Positions 38,370 through 52,058 of a DNA stretch of 64,000 nt are shown one piece after another. Under the pieces are notes generated by a model. The model searched no databases. It worked only from the letters and a program-made list of their open reading frames with translations, and was not told where the DNA came from. This stretch comes from Pyrrhoderma lamaoense (lineage: Eukaryota > Basidiomycota > Agaricomycetes > Hymenochaetales > Hymenochaetaceae). The translations under genes were made by a program, and so were the position numbers. Position 1 is the stretch's first letter; each line of letters begins with the position of its first letter. The stretch is taken from contig NBAZ01000010.1 in assembly GCA_002794735.1 (NCBI GenBank), forward strand, positions 868,001-932,000, in the 5' to 3' direction.

Positions 38370-41300
38370 CTACCTCTTCTCGCCCTCAGTAGTGGCTTGT
38401 GCTGGGGTAGGCGTGTAAGCAGGTAGACTTACTTCGCTCTCTGATCGAGTAAGACCGGCTTCAGTCTCGGATGCCTCTCTAGCAGCCCGAACCGGAGCTG
38501 GAGTATGAATTCCTGAATACGGCTTGAGTGGCGTTGAAATACCCAAAGCTGCAGGTTCTGGTGTCTCCACAGCAGCAGACTGTTTGTGATTAACCTGAGT
38601 AGGTCCTGGAGTAACAGGTCTCGAGGCTGCAGGAGTATTCAAAGTTGAGCGGTTATGAGCCATATGTGCCTTAATGAGGTGACCAGCTGCAAGGGCAGAT
38701 AATAATGAAAGTTCTCCAGCCATGACAGCAGCCGCAATGAGACGCGCAAGCCTTTGAGCATTTGCTCCTGGGGTTTCGTGATGTGCACCTTTGAGACCAA
38801 GCATCTCAAGAACGGCCCCTTGAGGTGCTAAGATAGTTCCACCACCCACAGTCCCAACTTCGATAGAAGGCATAGTGACTGACATACGCAAGTCATTTCC
38901 ATCGTTTGTTCTAATGTTGATCTATTAAGTACAGCGGCTTCATAACAAATAGTAAGAACACTTACGGCTCCATCAGAGTCATACAATTCGAACTCTCGAC
39001 ATTTTGAGCAGGGTCTTGTCCCGTTGCAAGGAAGATTGCAGTGAGGATATTTGCAGCATGTGCATTAAAACCGCCAATTGAACCGGCCATTGCGCTACCA
39101 ATTAAGTTCTTCTTTATGTTCAAGTTACAGAGGTCCTGCACCGTTGTCTTCAGAACAGTTTGGACTACTTTCCCAGGGATTATAGCTTCTGCAACTACAC
39201 TCTTGCCTCGTCCCTCAATCCAGTTGATAGCAGCCGGCTTCTTGTCAGTGCAATAATTGCCACTTAAAGCCAGAACAAGCATCGCAGGGAACTGTTCACG
39301 TAATTTGTCAAGAGCCGCTTCAGTACCTTTCGAAATCATGTTCATGCCCATAGCATCGCCGGTACTCGTCGCGAAACGGACAAACAAGGTACGTCCGGCC
39401 ATAGCACATTTCATGGATCTTAATCGTGCAAAGCGACTTGTGCTCTCGAATGCATCACGAAGGGTCTCAGTGCCTTCTTCACTTTCAATCCATGCCTTAG
39501 CATCTGCCGCTTCACGCATAGTTGGAAAGTCGATTGCAGGGCCGCGAGTCATTGCATCTCGAGTAAGAACAGTTGTTACACCTCCACCAGCGTTCAGAGC
39601 TTTACATCCACGAGAGGTCGATGCAACCAGTGTACCTTCTGCAGTAGCCATAGGAATAGGGAATGCTTCACCATCAACATTAAGAGGGCCAGCAATACCG
39701 AGAGGGATTGGCATGTATCCAACAACGTTCTCACAACATGCCCCGAAGACGCGCTCATAGGCATAATCCTTCATAGGAATATCAGAATATTCCAAGGTCT
39801 TGGTACGAGAGGAACGGGAAACCAAAGCTCTTCGGATCTTTACAGCCCGGATGAAGTCACCTAACATCTTCTCTAGTGCGTAAGCTTGAATTTTTCCAGC
39901 CTTGCTCAACAGTATCACTTCCTCATCATTCAATAGGGCTAAACTGGCAGAGACAGGACGAGGTCCGTTTTCAAAGATTTCAAGACATTCTTCCAAGGAT
40001 CTTGTTGCTTCACGGATTAGAGAATCAGCAACTACTTCATCGGAGTCGATCTTGGATACTTGTTCAAGTTTGCGGTCGACAATATCAAGTGCAAGTGCAC
40101 CGGCTGGGCGTAGTGGTTGTGGGCGAACCAACTGTGGCTGGGACTTGATAGGCGTAGCAGGTCTTACTGGAACAGGTGTGGAGATCGTATTTTTTACAAG
40201 TTCCACAGCGTTGACTCGATTGCATTTGCCCTTGCGGTCTCAATTGGTGAGAGATTTTTCCCAATTCCGAACACAGGTCTCTTTCGCTGTTCGTGCGGAC
40301 GCATTCCTTGCTTCTCCTTCTCAGAGTCTTTTTCGTCACTCTCTTCTTCGCTATCGGCTTCACGTACGACACCTAGATTGGCCGCATTGAAGCGTACTCC
40401 AGGAACAACACTTGCTAATGAAGCGAAGGTTTGTCCAGCAGCACCACTAGCGATTCCGCGCAATAGCACTGCATTGAGTGCAAGAGATAATGCCAAAGCT
40501 ATTGAGATCCATTTGCTGATGACTGGGTCCCCGATTAAGGCAGTCCAACCATTAAGGAAGGCGTCCCAGCTGTTTTGGCTATGCTCATGGTCCTTTGTAA
40601 GTTGGCCATGCTTAGGACTCCTAACATTCGGATGAATATGAACGAAAAGTGGTGGGTTGACTTGTACTAGAAGTTCGGAGTTGGACTTGTTACCAGCTTG
40701 AACTGATGGAGATAAAGTCGGAGAAGCAAGCCAAACAGCAGCGAGACGATCGAGTGCACCAGAATTTGCTGGCTAGAGATATCAACCTTTCTGGCACCAC
40801 CAAGAGCAGGTTCGTCGAAGTGTGGAGCACCAGCAGTGTTTATGCGCGCGATGGCCGTCGCGGGAGTGAGTGTAGTGCATAGATTCAGGACATGTAACGT
40901 CACAAAGCTCACGATCTGTGATTGTAAACTTTAAGATTCATGAAGAAAGAGAAGGGAAGTGAAACATACAACAAGCAATTTCAATCTTGCGACAGGATCT
41001 TGCTTTTGATTCCTCGCCAACTCACGGACCCTATCTCTCTCACGTTGCTTCTCATCATTCGTAGTATGTGATGACCTACGTCTAAGAGCACTTGGAGGAC
41101 GAACTGCAGAGGTGGGAGTTGCTTCTTGTGCAGAGGAGAAGAGTGATAAAGATGATAGAGTCGGTAGGCCCTTCAAAGTTGGAGATCCAATTCTTGATGC
41201 GGAGCGTGATGGAACTGCACTTGGGTTTGTTGATGTTGTGCGCATATACTTGATACGTTTCACCTTTAGTAAAGGAAGGCACGTGTTAGTTATGGTATCA

Positions 41301-43161
41301 ATCTTTGCTATCATAGGACAAGAACAGAAAAGACATAATCTCTTCCAGATCTGAAATTCGGAAGGCAAAAGTCTATCTCGCGTGGATAAAGAGAAAGATA
41401 CGAAATGTGATCATATGCACTCTACATTCCGTTTGCTTCCGAAATTCTGGCACAATAATCCGTTTTGGATACTGAATTGTAGCACAATGATCATCATTCT
41501 GATAGAGTATGCATCTATCCCTGACAGGGGCCGAACCTTCTTTCAAAACGGGAAGCTGAGAAGGTCAATAATAAACAGTTCGAAGTATGAGCAGTATTCA
41601 CGTGAATGCGCTCTAAAGCTTCGGACCCGTAAGGTCATTGTACAATTGGGATTGTACATTGGATCGAAAGCTTAATATCGAAAAGGAAAGACAATAACGG
41701 TCTTGGTTGATGACCCGATCAACAAAAGTGCGGCATCATTAAACCCCATTGATGGAGGTAACGTAACTCGACGCAGCGATGATTTGAGCTCCAGTCTCAC
41801 AAGTGTAAAAACATGCATACACAGCACCCCCTTGGCAGAGGCACTGGCGCATCAAGGCAATGTCTTGATGGCATGGTTACAAGATTGCATATGATCCACG
41901 GTATCGGAAGTTCGAAGAGAAGTCTCTGGTCGAGATGATATCAAAAAAGAATATCACTAACTCACCTCAATCATGACACCGAGAACTGCAATATAGAAGG
42001 TAGCACCACTCAGGCAATCAAGTGATAGGATGATGGCAGCAAGGGCACATATCTCACGCAAGCCACCTACACGTGAACTTGCACCGACAGCTAACACAAA
42101 CACCTCTAAAGCGTAATCACGAAGAACAGCATTGCCAACACGATCCATAGCCTCAAGTAGAATAGTGCTAGCAGGTTTCATGACAGTAGGCGCAGTGCGC
42201 TGCCTTGGACCTCCGGGAGTGATTGTACCTTCTGTAGACGTGCTCGGTACAGGGGTATAAAGATGCTCATGGGTGAAAACCGCGCGTGCAACACGGAGGG
42301 GCTTGTCGAATCCCACTGTGCACACAAGGAAGGGGAGTGCCTCCGTCAAAAGGACGGGATCGACGGGGATACCTGCAAGTAAGGTGACAGGTAGTGCAAG
42401 AACAAATGCCAGGGTACTAGACGAAATTATGGCAGCGGAAAGCCAGAAGTTGGAACCTAGTGCACGAGTAGCGAGGACAAGGCGGAAGAAGGTTGTATGC
42501 ATAAGAATATAACCTGCAAGAACTAGTAAGATATCGAGGAATCCGCGTTACGAGCTAATTCAGAAAACCGAAGGACAAGTGCACGGAATGCGTAGGCTGC
42601 CCATCGTCCGCGTTGAAGTAATTCATCTGCAGTAGGTGCGGCTTCTAACGTGAGCTTAGTGCCATCTGATGAAGCTAATCCACGCTTGAGGTTGTGTAAG
42701 ACACCCTCCTTTGCCGCTACAGGTAGAGCCAAAGTCAGGGTCCCAGTACGTTCGCCAATATTGATGAAGGAGTAGGCTGCTGATTTAGCCAGACCTGAAG
42801 TTGCATTTGTAAGAGTCTCTTTCAGCTTGGGATCCATCAAGGAGAGGTCGAGATTGCCAGTTGTACCCTTGCCAGACCTAGTAGAGTCAAGACTGAAGAT
42901 AACCTGCTGAATTTCTAGCCGTGCCTTGTCATTAGTATCAATTTGCCAAACGCTTTCTGGGACAGCAGCCCACTGCTGCTCGTGCAAAAGAGCGTGTGCT
43001 GGTCTGAGAGAAGTCGGGATTGAGGGAGAGAGGAAGGTAGAATGACGTATCGCGTCGAGGACATGGAAGTAGGCGAGAGTCGCAGCAATAAAGCCTACGA
43101 CAATGACTTCGATAGGGTTATGAGCTGCTACAGCAGCAAAGGGGCGCAAAAGGGCGCGCAT
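38370..43161 (-). CDS. HMG1: HMG-CoA reductase with N-terminal sterol-sensing membrane region
   Basis: This is the rate-controlling enzyme of the mevalonate/ergosterol pathway, anchored in the ER. Exons 43161-41966, 41263-40970, 40915-38966 and 38910-38370 give about 1327 residues. The membrane part contains sterol-sensing-type helices ([26 protein letters not shown]). The catalytic part shows [31 protein letters not shown] (catalytic Glu), [10 protein letters not shown] (Lys), GDAMGMNM (Asp), GTVGGGT and KAHMAHNRS (catalytic His, with the Ser of the AMPK-type site next to it). Three one-base breaks occur at about 42538, 40771 and 40209. The first intron is about 702 bases, ten times the local norm. 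The C-terminal extension is Pro/Thr-rich. Confidence 0.95.
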
Positions 43162-46100
43162 AGCGGGAGAGTAAAGGAGGTCGACGTCTTCCCCGAAATT
43201 TGGAAATATTCGCTGATGAAGACGACGACCAGATAAAAGTTTCTGCGCTTACAGCGTGTGGGGACAGAGAAAAGAGAGTCGCGCAACTCGAATTATATAT
43301 AAACATTTCGTCCAATTACCTCCATGGCCTATGAGAATATATTGACTTATTCGGACGAAACTCAAATGTACAGTGCTTTTGTCAATCCCCCTACATCGGA
43401 GTATTGAACCGCTTGTTCATTCTCTCCTGATGTTACAGGTTGCATGCCATTTCCACTAGTGACCGCCGATATTTTTTTTGATTGGAACATAACAGGAAAG
43501 TAGAGATAAAAACAAACAAAAACAAAAAGTCATAACTAGCCGTATAGGAGTCACCGTCTACTTTCAATAATCTGCCAAGTCCTCTTTTGTCCCCTTGTTC
43601 CATATGCCAGACTTGCATCTTAGCCTCCTTATAATTGTTCGTTTGTTAAGTTCACATCATCTGCTCTCGCTTTCACACCTTGAGATGTGTGTCAAAGCCG
43701 CTACCAAATTACAACACGGTAAATCATGACAATGATTGACCCGCGTACTATTATCATCAGCTATACTACTGAGACCATCCCTCCATTCCCTCCCTCCTTT
43801 TCTTTCAGCTATCTCCTCTACTACATTCGACCCCCGCTGCATTCCAAACAACTTCGAGTCATATCGTGTTTCTTTGTCCCTTCCGCTTCCGCCAGATACG
43901 GATCCTCAGCCGTTTTACATGCTTATTCTAATCCCCGAATTGCTTATGTTCCCATTCGCCAATCGTTTCCGAAGACGTGCTAGATGTCCAATTGGTCTCT
44001 CGCCGGTAGATTTGCTGAATTTGGACGTGTCATGTAAAAGTATAGTACTAGTGTCTTTGATCCTTGAAGCCAGCAGTCGGTCTCTTCCGCATTTATGAAT
44101 CACATAATTCATTAGTAACATTCGCGGTCTAGTATGTGGACTCGACTAAAATATCGGCGCTATGCACTCTAACTCATGATAAACCTATGTAAATTATCTG
44201 ATGGATAATCTACAAGCCACGCTTTAGCATGCATTTATAGAGGAAGCACCAGAGTTCCGTGATATATTTGCCCTTTGATCACCTTGGATGACTAGTTCAA
44301 ATGCCTCCGCCAATATCTAGGTCTCGGGTCACAATATTGCTATACACTTTTATTCCCCTCTATGCTGCGCCCTCGTAAGTGGATCTTTCTATACCTTCAC
44401 TTAAATACCTCTTTCATGTTCATATCAAGACGGCGATTTAATCGTATCTTTTGACCTTTAGGATCTGACTATCCTCATTATTCATAAAAATGATGATAGG
44501 AAGTCCGAATTTGTAAGTTTATCAATAGAATGTTTCTTCTTTTGCCAATTGTTCACAACTAGAATCGGTAAACTGCATTGAATGTTGGACTTAGGAACAT
44601 CAACCCAGGGTCCTAAACTACGACTTTAAACAAACATTTTTAGTTTGCCCCGGCATTAACCATGTCGAATAGGAGTATATCTCAAGATATGAGTACGATC
44701 CGATAGTATACATGAGCTTCTAGCCTGTTGAGTAAATAATTACGTTTTTCTTTCCTCCTCAACGTACATTGATCAGAACACGTGTACGCCTAACTTACAC
44801 AACCAAATCGCGTCAGGACTGCTAGATAAGAGAAGGACAAGGCAAGGCAAGTTTTTACTAACATACGTACGTCAGATCCGACTCTAGCATCGGTATCAAC
44901 ATAAAAGGACGTCAATTTCCTCCGACTTTTGAGGGTCGGAAATAAGGCACTTACATATTCATGTTTCAAACACACGCAACGAATGGCCTATCTGAATCTC
45001 AGTTTACTTCTTTCAGGCAAATCGGCAGTATCTAGGGACAGGCAAGCTTAAGATATCTACCATATCAGCTCTGTCCCGCGATAGTGTTACTTCTAATGTT
45101 TTATTTTTTTTATCAATTTCTTCAACTACAAATTATGATAATGGGGGTCCCTTAGGTTTGCGGCTATCAAGGGTATAATACCACCGCTCTAAGTTTTATC
45201 CATTCTACAGTTGGTTAGTCCTTAACCATAAAACAAGCTTATCGCTGAATCATATTAGGATACTACTATAACTGTTTCGTTAGATATGAGTAGATGTAAG
45301 ATATATGTAGATCGAGAGTCTATGATTTCGACTTATTTTCCTAATTAAGACACAATTAATAAAAGCAAGATAAATAAATGTAGATTCATATGATTAAATC
45401 CGATATCTACCCTACTTCGACCAAATGCGTGCAAGATGCTCTATGAAACATGATTCCCGTATCTAATATATATGTTAGACGTCAATTGACACAAAGTACT
45501 TTGGATTAGTGAGCTCATAAAGAGAATCGCGCGACCCCCATTTCTGTTTGCTGGGTCGATTATAACTAAGGACATACTATGCTCTTAGTGTGTGCATTTA
45601 TTCATCCTGTGGCCTTCCCCCTGTATGAAGTCATACATTGATTGGATGTTTGATATCATGGTCGACATCATGGCTCTAGTACCATCTTAAGCTCCTATAT
45701 ACAAATGTAGATAAATATATTATCATTTCTTCGCTCCTAAGCATGGACATCTCGCATAGCACATTTCTCCAAGCGGAACCAGGTACTGCTTGAATTTCAT
45801 ATCACCCTCTTGAAATTCCCTACTGTTGTTGTACATGTTCACTGTCAAGAATGGAAAGTAAAGATTCCAATCAAGCATTCGGTCAGTAAAAACTTGGGGA
45901 GGTTTGATGCGGGACGTTCGGAAAAAGTGTTCGCTCTCATTTTTTCCGTATATAAACAACAGTGCATATTACTAGAGTCCTATGACTTCAGTCCGTGATC
46001 GTCGTCGTATTTTCATCTACTGGTGATATCCGTATAGTCCTTTGGTAAGTTATGGAAATGCCTATACCTTTCCTTTGAGGAGTATTTCGCAGGAAAATCT

Positions 46101-47689
46101 GTCTAAAGTGCTATGGCGTGCTACTAGCGGGAACTCTCGGCCTGTGGCAAATTCATATCTTGATAGAAATACAACAGACAAATCCATTGGCGAGAGAGAT
46201 TCTTCTGAAGTCCGCAATTCAAACATAGTTCCGTTCCAATCCTCCTCCAAATGATGTGAGTGTTGTACATGTGTTTCCTATGCTCATCTGTCTTGTTTTA
46301 AGGTATGTTACATGGAACGTTGCATCCGAGCATATGCTATGTATGTATAGTACAACCCGTATCCAGGTTTTCGGGCTATCCACTCGGAACAATATGTAAG
46401 CAGAGAAGCCATAAACCGGACTGATTCCAAACATTAAGTAATTATTGATGTTTTAAAGTTCATGATACCTCGGATATGAATGGACCAATAATATTCGTCG
46501 TCGTTTCTTTGTGTGACGATATGTTTGCTGTGTCTGTGGCTTGATCAGGATCAGAACACACTATCCGTAAATACGTCCCTGCTTGTGAGGGTGCTAGGGT
46601 TTCATGTTTCTGCTGCGGTGGATGATAGTGCATAAGGCGAGCCCGGAGCTTAGGCCTGCAGTCGGATGTATCGGTGAGGAGAGCTTTTAATTTCTCTCTG
46701 ATGGTCGGGCACCAGGGGAAAGGTTTTAATACACTACACGTGGTTCTATCAATAACAAGAGATTCATTACCCATGTTAAAGTGAAGCTTAAAACCCTTTA
46801 TAGCCCCAGCTTAAATTAGTTCTATGCATTGAAAACAAGCTATAAGCTTCCACTCACAGTATCCCTTCCCTTATCAGCCCGATCCAGTCCTCGAAAAATT
46901 TATTGACATAAAGCAAGTGTTTTACCCAAACGCCGATAGTGGGTACTCTGTAATAGACCGTTCTGTAACTCAGTGCAGAAAAAAAGGATATTCTCACGCA
47001 AATTCCCATATTTACCGTTCCCAAGCGCCTCGGCGTCGGTGGCTTCAATTTGATCGGGGCCTTCCTGGTTTCTCGGTTGTTAACAAACACCGTTACCATA
47101 CAAGCGTTCGCTCAATCAGTCCTAAGCATACGAGACGTTTTACGTTAAGGTTGAACGTAGATGTATGCAATAACATCAGCACGTAGAATGTAAGTACAGT
47201 AGGAAGTCTATAAGCACTCAAGTGATCAGCAGGGGCACAGGAAGCATGGACTGTTAAATCCGCGACTCCACAGTCCGATTCGGGCACCCTTTCCATTAGT
47301 GCGAGTATGAAACAAATTCACATTGAATATGATATTCCACAGATAACTAGTAATGATAGTGGCTTAAATCTATAATACTCTGTTCTGGATGGTTAGACAC
47401 TTTGATAGTAACTGCTTAGAACCATGATATGGTAAGTGTTAGGAGTAATGTTGACACTGTTCCGGTTTGAGTCATTCACCTGCGATCTAAACGGGTGTCC
47501 AGTATCCAATTAACAACCTGAAATCAAAATCATCTTTGATTGATAGAAAATATTACTGAGATTCGCATAGGGCAACAAGATATTCGACCACAATCAAATG
47601 GAGAACGTATATAAACAGGTATCGCAATACAAGAGGAAACAGATGGCAGTAAAGATTAGAAGAGATTGAACTATGGTAGCATTGGACCA
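43162..47689. other. 4.5-kb gene desert
   Basis: This is the longest stretch without a supportable gene. It holds the HMG-CoA reductase promoter on the left and the CDT1 3' side on the right. AT-rich, unique-looking sequence; I saw no terminal repeats, no reverse transcriptase or transposase motif and no tandem array. Short frames at 46421-46774, 46062-46250 and 45723-45959 on the minus strand have amino-acid compositions like coding DNA but cannot be joined in frame. They may be remnants. Confidence 0.5.
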
Positions 47690-49458
47690 CTATTCTGTAG
47701 CATCCAATTCTCGTTTGATCCGTTCTCGAACTTCACGTAAGCCACCTGCTTCAGGTTTTACCCTTCGAGGACTCAAACTCTTCAAATCTGAGTTGTTAGA
47801 AGCCTCTTTGCCTTTGCCATTACGGCTAGAACTTGCTAGGGCAGTTTGTTGAGTCCCGCTCAACGAAGCTGGCATTTCGAGCCATTCTTCTCCCCCAATA
47901 TCTATCTTCTTAAGGAAAAAAGGGCATAGAGAGGTAAGTAGTGAAATCGATTCTTGGGCCTCCGCTGCAGATATTGGAACAGAGGATGATTTGATTATCG
48001 CATTGGCGACATCCGAGCTTGGATGGGTGCGTCTCTTCCTCGGGGTTGCAGTCAGGGACGAAGATGAAGAAGGGGCAACAAAGTACCTATGTACAATAGA
48101 TTAGAAACCATGAGATCAGGGGCTATAGTGATTTCGATAAAGTACTCACATCCAAACACTTTCTGCAATATGGCCGAGCCGACCAAGTAGGCAACGTCGA
48201 CGCATTTCTTCTTGACTCAGTTTCAACAGCTCATCCCGAGTCATCTTACTTGATGTAGCTATTCGTGCTTTGGATGGCGTAGCTGGTACCTGAGCTTCTG
48301 ACCTTTTCCGTACACGCTCATAAAGAGCCGATCTACGTTCTGTAGATGGTGTTGAGGGCACTGTCTTGGCGTCTGAGCCAGTCTGATGTACTGGTGTGGA
48401 TGGCCTTGAACTAATTAGGTCAGAGTCCAGTAATGAAGTTCGAGGGGTGCGTGGAGTTGATGGAACAGAGCTTGCTATACGTATGGATGAAGGGGTTAGC
48501 GGGAAGGGAATACCCTTAATAGGTGTCGCAGTTGATTTATGTCGTGAGATCGACGAAGGGGTGATTGGGAAAGGAATAGCAAATTCCTTAGGATTGGACC
48601 TTCCTGTAATGATACGGGACTTGGAAGGTGATGTTCGCGTAGGAGAAGGCGGATATTCTAAGGTCTTTGAAGTACGGGAGGGTGTCGCTGTTTTTGGTGA
48701 CTTAGGCGAATGCGAGACGAGGCGTTGCGTCAATGCAGATTGCTTCTGAACTGGTTGAGTGAGCTGAGGAAGTTCAGCTTGTGGAACGTTAGGGATCTCT
48801 GAAGACTTGGGGTGTAGCTATACGAAGTCATGTCAGCGTTATTACAAGGTTTGATAAGTAAATGGAGTAGTACCTCAACCCATCGCTCTAATTTTTTTGT
48901 AAGCTCTTTCATTCGGTGATCCCCACTTGCAGTCCAGCGAGCTACTGCAGCCATCCCTCCAACCATCTCTTTATCCAAGTCCATTTCCACTTCGATTCCG
49001 ATCCCATAAGCTGGAACTCGCTTCCCACCAGATTTTGGTAGGTATGTAGTTGGAGTGATCACAAGTCCCGATCCACCTCGAGTCCATTGCTTGGGTTGCT
49101 CAGATTCGGAGGTTGTTTTATCGAAGAAAGGATTCTCATCTTCCTCTTCGTCAGATACCTCGGGAAGTTTGTCACCTTTCCACTCCCATAACCAACATAA
49201 ACGTTTGATATCGTCCAGGGAACAAGCGCGGGTGAGACCGAGAGCAGAGGTCAAGTTAAGGTGGTTTAATACATTAGGAACAACACCCGAGTCTGAGGGA
49301 GAGACTGCCGCTGTGGCGAGTGAGTGTGATAAAGCCCGGTGAAGAGATCGTTGTAAAGTTTGAAATCGACTCAGATGAGCAGGAAGGGCGGGTGGTGACT
49401 TGGCTCTCTTCGGAGTGGCGGGAGGTGTACGCGCCCTGGTGGATGTTAAGATTGACAT
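47690..49458 (-). CDS. CDT1: DNA replication licensing factor Cdt1-like
   Basis: Three exons, 49458-48874, 48799-48150 and 48086-47690, encode 543 residues. The N-terminal part (FQTLQRSLHRALSHSLATAA, VPNVLNHLN, CSLDDIKRLCWLWEWKGD) matches the geminin-binding winged-helix region of Cdt1. A long Ser/Thr-Pro-rich linker with many Cdk-type sites (TPSRTSK, TPSSISRHKS) follows. The C-terminal winged helix (TRDELLKLSQEEMRRRCLLGRLGHIAESVWM...LTSLCPFFLKK) is the Mcm2-7-binding domain. Cdt1 loads MCM helicases at origins. The acceptor at 48799 rather than 48818 is chosen because only it keeps the frame. The start is ATG 49458; the GTG at 49464 is not used. Confidence 0.8.
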
Positions 49459-49956
49459 TACCACAGTTTCTAAGTTCTACATTTGCTCACATTATTCTCT
49501 TTCTCTTCGGAGTTAAAACTGTGTCGTCCTCATCGCTAGTGTACACCCTTTTCTTCTTAGGTGAGACGCGAAGAGCACTGTATAACTCGGACATGATTGA
49601 GGCGTTCTATATTCGTTACTGAATTCTGTTACTTTGTTGAGAGAGAGATGTGAATGAAGATATCGAGACTGAGAAAGAGAGAGAAGAACGATGACGATAA
49701 GGTTTCGCGAATCTGGGCTGTTTTCCCAGTGGTTTCAACCGTGGACAGGAAGGGAAATGGTTGAACGCGATTTACCCGGCCCTAAGCTGGTTAATTACAT
49801 AATAAGCTACTCGTGTAATCGAGTTGATAACATAACATAAAGCAACCGTGAGAATTGATCTTGGTCCGAGTAGATAACTTATCTCTACCATTTAAATTTA
49901 AAGTATTGATATGCGCAACATGCTTTCTTTCACCCAAATCTTTATTGACAGTCACC
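49459..49956. other. Divergent intergenic region CDT1 / 2OG oxygenase
   Basis: About 500 bases between two start codons facing away from each other. It contains pyrimidine/purine-rich blocks but no motif I can name. Confidence 0.5.
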
Positions 49957-51527
49957 ATGCTTCTCACATCGTCTCTTCGTTTTAGCTGTAAAATATTATA
50001 TTGGCGTAGTAGTACTTTGAAACAGGCTTATCGAGGTCTAGCAACTCCCGCTACGGACTTCAATATTCCTGTAATCGACTTTAGTAGATACAGAGAGGCG
50101 AGCGCTCTTTCCCAAAAGCAGGATACAGCGTCAGAGATAGTCAATGCCTTCAAAAGCTCTGGGTTCATCTACCTAGCGAATCATGGTGTTTCAGAATCCG
50201 TTGTTGAGAATGTATATACAAAGGTCCGTTTCCTTTTGGTTCAACTAAGAACTCGCCTTGTTGATGAACACAAAAAGACTGATTTAAATGATATGAACTA
50301 CTAGAGCGCGGACTTCTTCAAAATGCCTTTTAGTGTAAAGGATAAACTTGCATGGGATGATCCCCGGTCGAATCGTGGCTATGTTCAACAGGGGCGCGAA
50401 AGAGTGACACAGTCGAAGGATGCTGAGGAGATCGCTGCCATGCGTGCCAGCGCACCAGACTGTAAGGAGACTATGGAGATAGGTCGGGACTGGGATAAAG
50501 TCTGGACGAATAAATGGCCTAATGAAAAAGACTGTCCTGGATTCAAAGAAACTATGCTTCACTTTTTCCAGGTATGTCTTGTAGGAAATGGTCTTTTTAT
50601 AGAAATATGCGCTATGTGCGAATCATAAGGAACGGATGTCACTGAATATAGCTTTTCATCTGCCTCACTTTGAATATATAGACCTGCCATGAACTTCATG
50701 TCTCGGTTATGAACTCGATAGCCCTCGGACTCGGCTTAAGCGAATCATTCTTCGACGATAAGATTAATGAGCAATATCATAATCTCCGACTGCTCTCCTA
50801 CCCTCCCATAGAAAAGGATATTCTACAAAAAGATGGACAGGCACGGGCCGGAGCGCATTCTGGTTTGTCCTTCTCCCTAGATCTGTAAGATGATCTCAGT
50901 ATGAATCTATAATTTGAAAACGACAATTGTATAGATTATGGTACTTTGACGCTCTTGTTTCAAGATTCGGTGAGCAATTCCGATAATTTTAGACTTTACC
51001 GTTAATTTATCACTGAGTTTAATTACGTCCCCCTTAGGTAGGTGGATTAGAAGTTCAAAATCCTCATACCGGTATCTTCCATCCCGCTACACCGATCGTA
51101 AGGATCCTATCCTTCACTTCTTCCAAATGTAGGGCCAACTGAAAATACCTTTATGCGCTATAGCCAGGAACAATCGTCATCAACGTTGGTGATCTGCTAA
51201 GCCGTTGGTCGAATGACATCCTCCGATCTACACTCCATCGTGTCGTTGCACCCCCACCTCAGAAGAAGAAAACCCATCTTGAGACAGGGGAAACAAAAGA
51301 AAGCATTTTGATCCCTGGGCGTCAATCTATAGCATTCTTCTGTAATCCGAATGGAGGAGCTCTTATTGATTGCTTGCCAAATTGCTATGGACCCAAGAAT
51401 GTGAAGAAGTACGACCCTGTGACGACGGAGCAGTACATTGTGCAGCGGTGAGTGGAAAGCAAATTGCGTTTTGTTCTAACCTTTTAGCTGATTACATTAT
51501 TAAAGGCTGAGTGATACTTACTCATAG
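49957..51527 (+). CDS. 2-oxoglutarate/Fe(II)-dependent oxygenase of the isopenicillin-N-synthase type
   Basis: Seven exons, 49957-50223, 50305-50571, 50682-50862, 50935-50969, 51038-51097, 51164-51447 and 51506-51527, give 371 residues. The non-heme oxygenase fold begins with FNIPVIDFSRY and FKSSGFIYLANHGVSE. Iron ligands are His and Asp in AGAHSDYGTLTLL and His in STLHRVVAPP. The 2-oxoglutarate-binding Arg-x-Ser is seen as RQSIAFF. Residues 1-32 (MLLTSSLRFSCKILYWRSS...) are basic and hydroxylated without acids, suggesting mitochondrial import. The substrate is unknown; many fungal members act in secondary metabolism, but no biosynthetic neighbours are present here. Confidence 0.85.
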
Positions 51528-52058
51528 GTGTACTTTTCTCTTATGTTCCTGGCTAGGTATACATGTATGCAATTGTCGTTAGCAGATATAAATGTAGTCC
51601 TACACATAGAGATAACTATTTCGAACTTTGAACTGTATCGTGAGTATGTAGTTAGACAAGTATACTCTGTGGAACGCAATCACTTAATGAGTACATATAT
51701 CTAGATTGCTACTATATCGATGATGATAGTCTATTATTGTTGTAGAAGACACGGGTTGTATTACAAAATAGAAGTTGCACGGGAAAAAGTTATCACACAT
51801 TAGCTGGAAGGTATGCAAACTATGCAATGCTCATTGAGTAGTAGAGATGAAAAATGAACCTATGTCATAAAACAGGTAGCGCAGAAGGAAACTGAAGATG
51901 AAATCTGAAAAGCGAGGGAATATGCGTGCGTAGTATTATGTGATAGTCCGTCGCAATAACAATGAGAACAAAGAATCGTAAGGGAAAAAGAGAAATCTTC
52001 CAGAAAGGTAAATAAGTTAAATAGAGAGAGAAAACTCAGAAGAGTGGCTGGTAACGTT
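51528..52058. other. Convergent 3' intergenic region, no gene seen
   Basis: About 530 bases between the oxygenase stop and the RCC1 stop. Nothing beyond 3' UTR-like AT-rich sequence is recognised. Confidence 0.55.

Noticed and set aside
46421..46774. Two-exon minus-strand candidate of about 116 residues
   Set aside because: The donor is weak, the second exon ends in a stop after 14 codons, and no family is recognised. Left as a possible remnant.
48800..48818. Apparent frame break in CDT1
   Set aside because: Using the acceptor before 48799 instead of the one before 48818 restores the frame, so it was not counted with the one-base losses.
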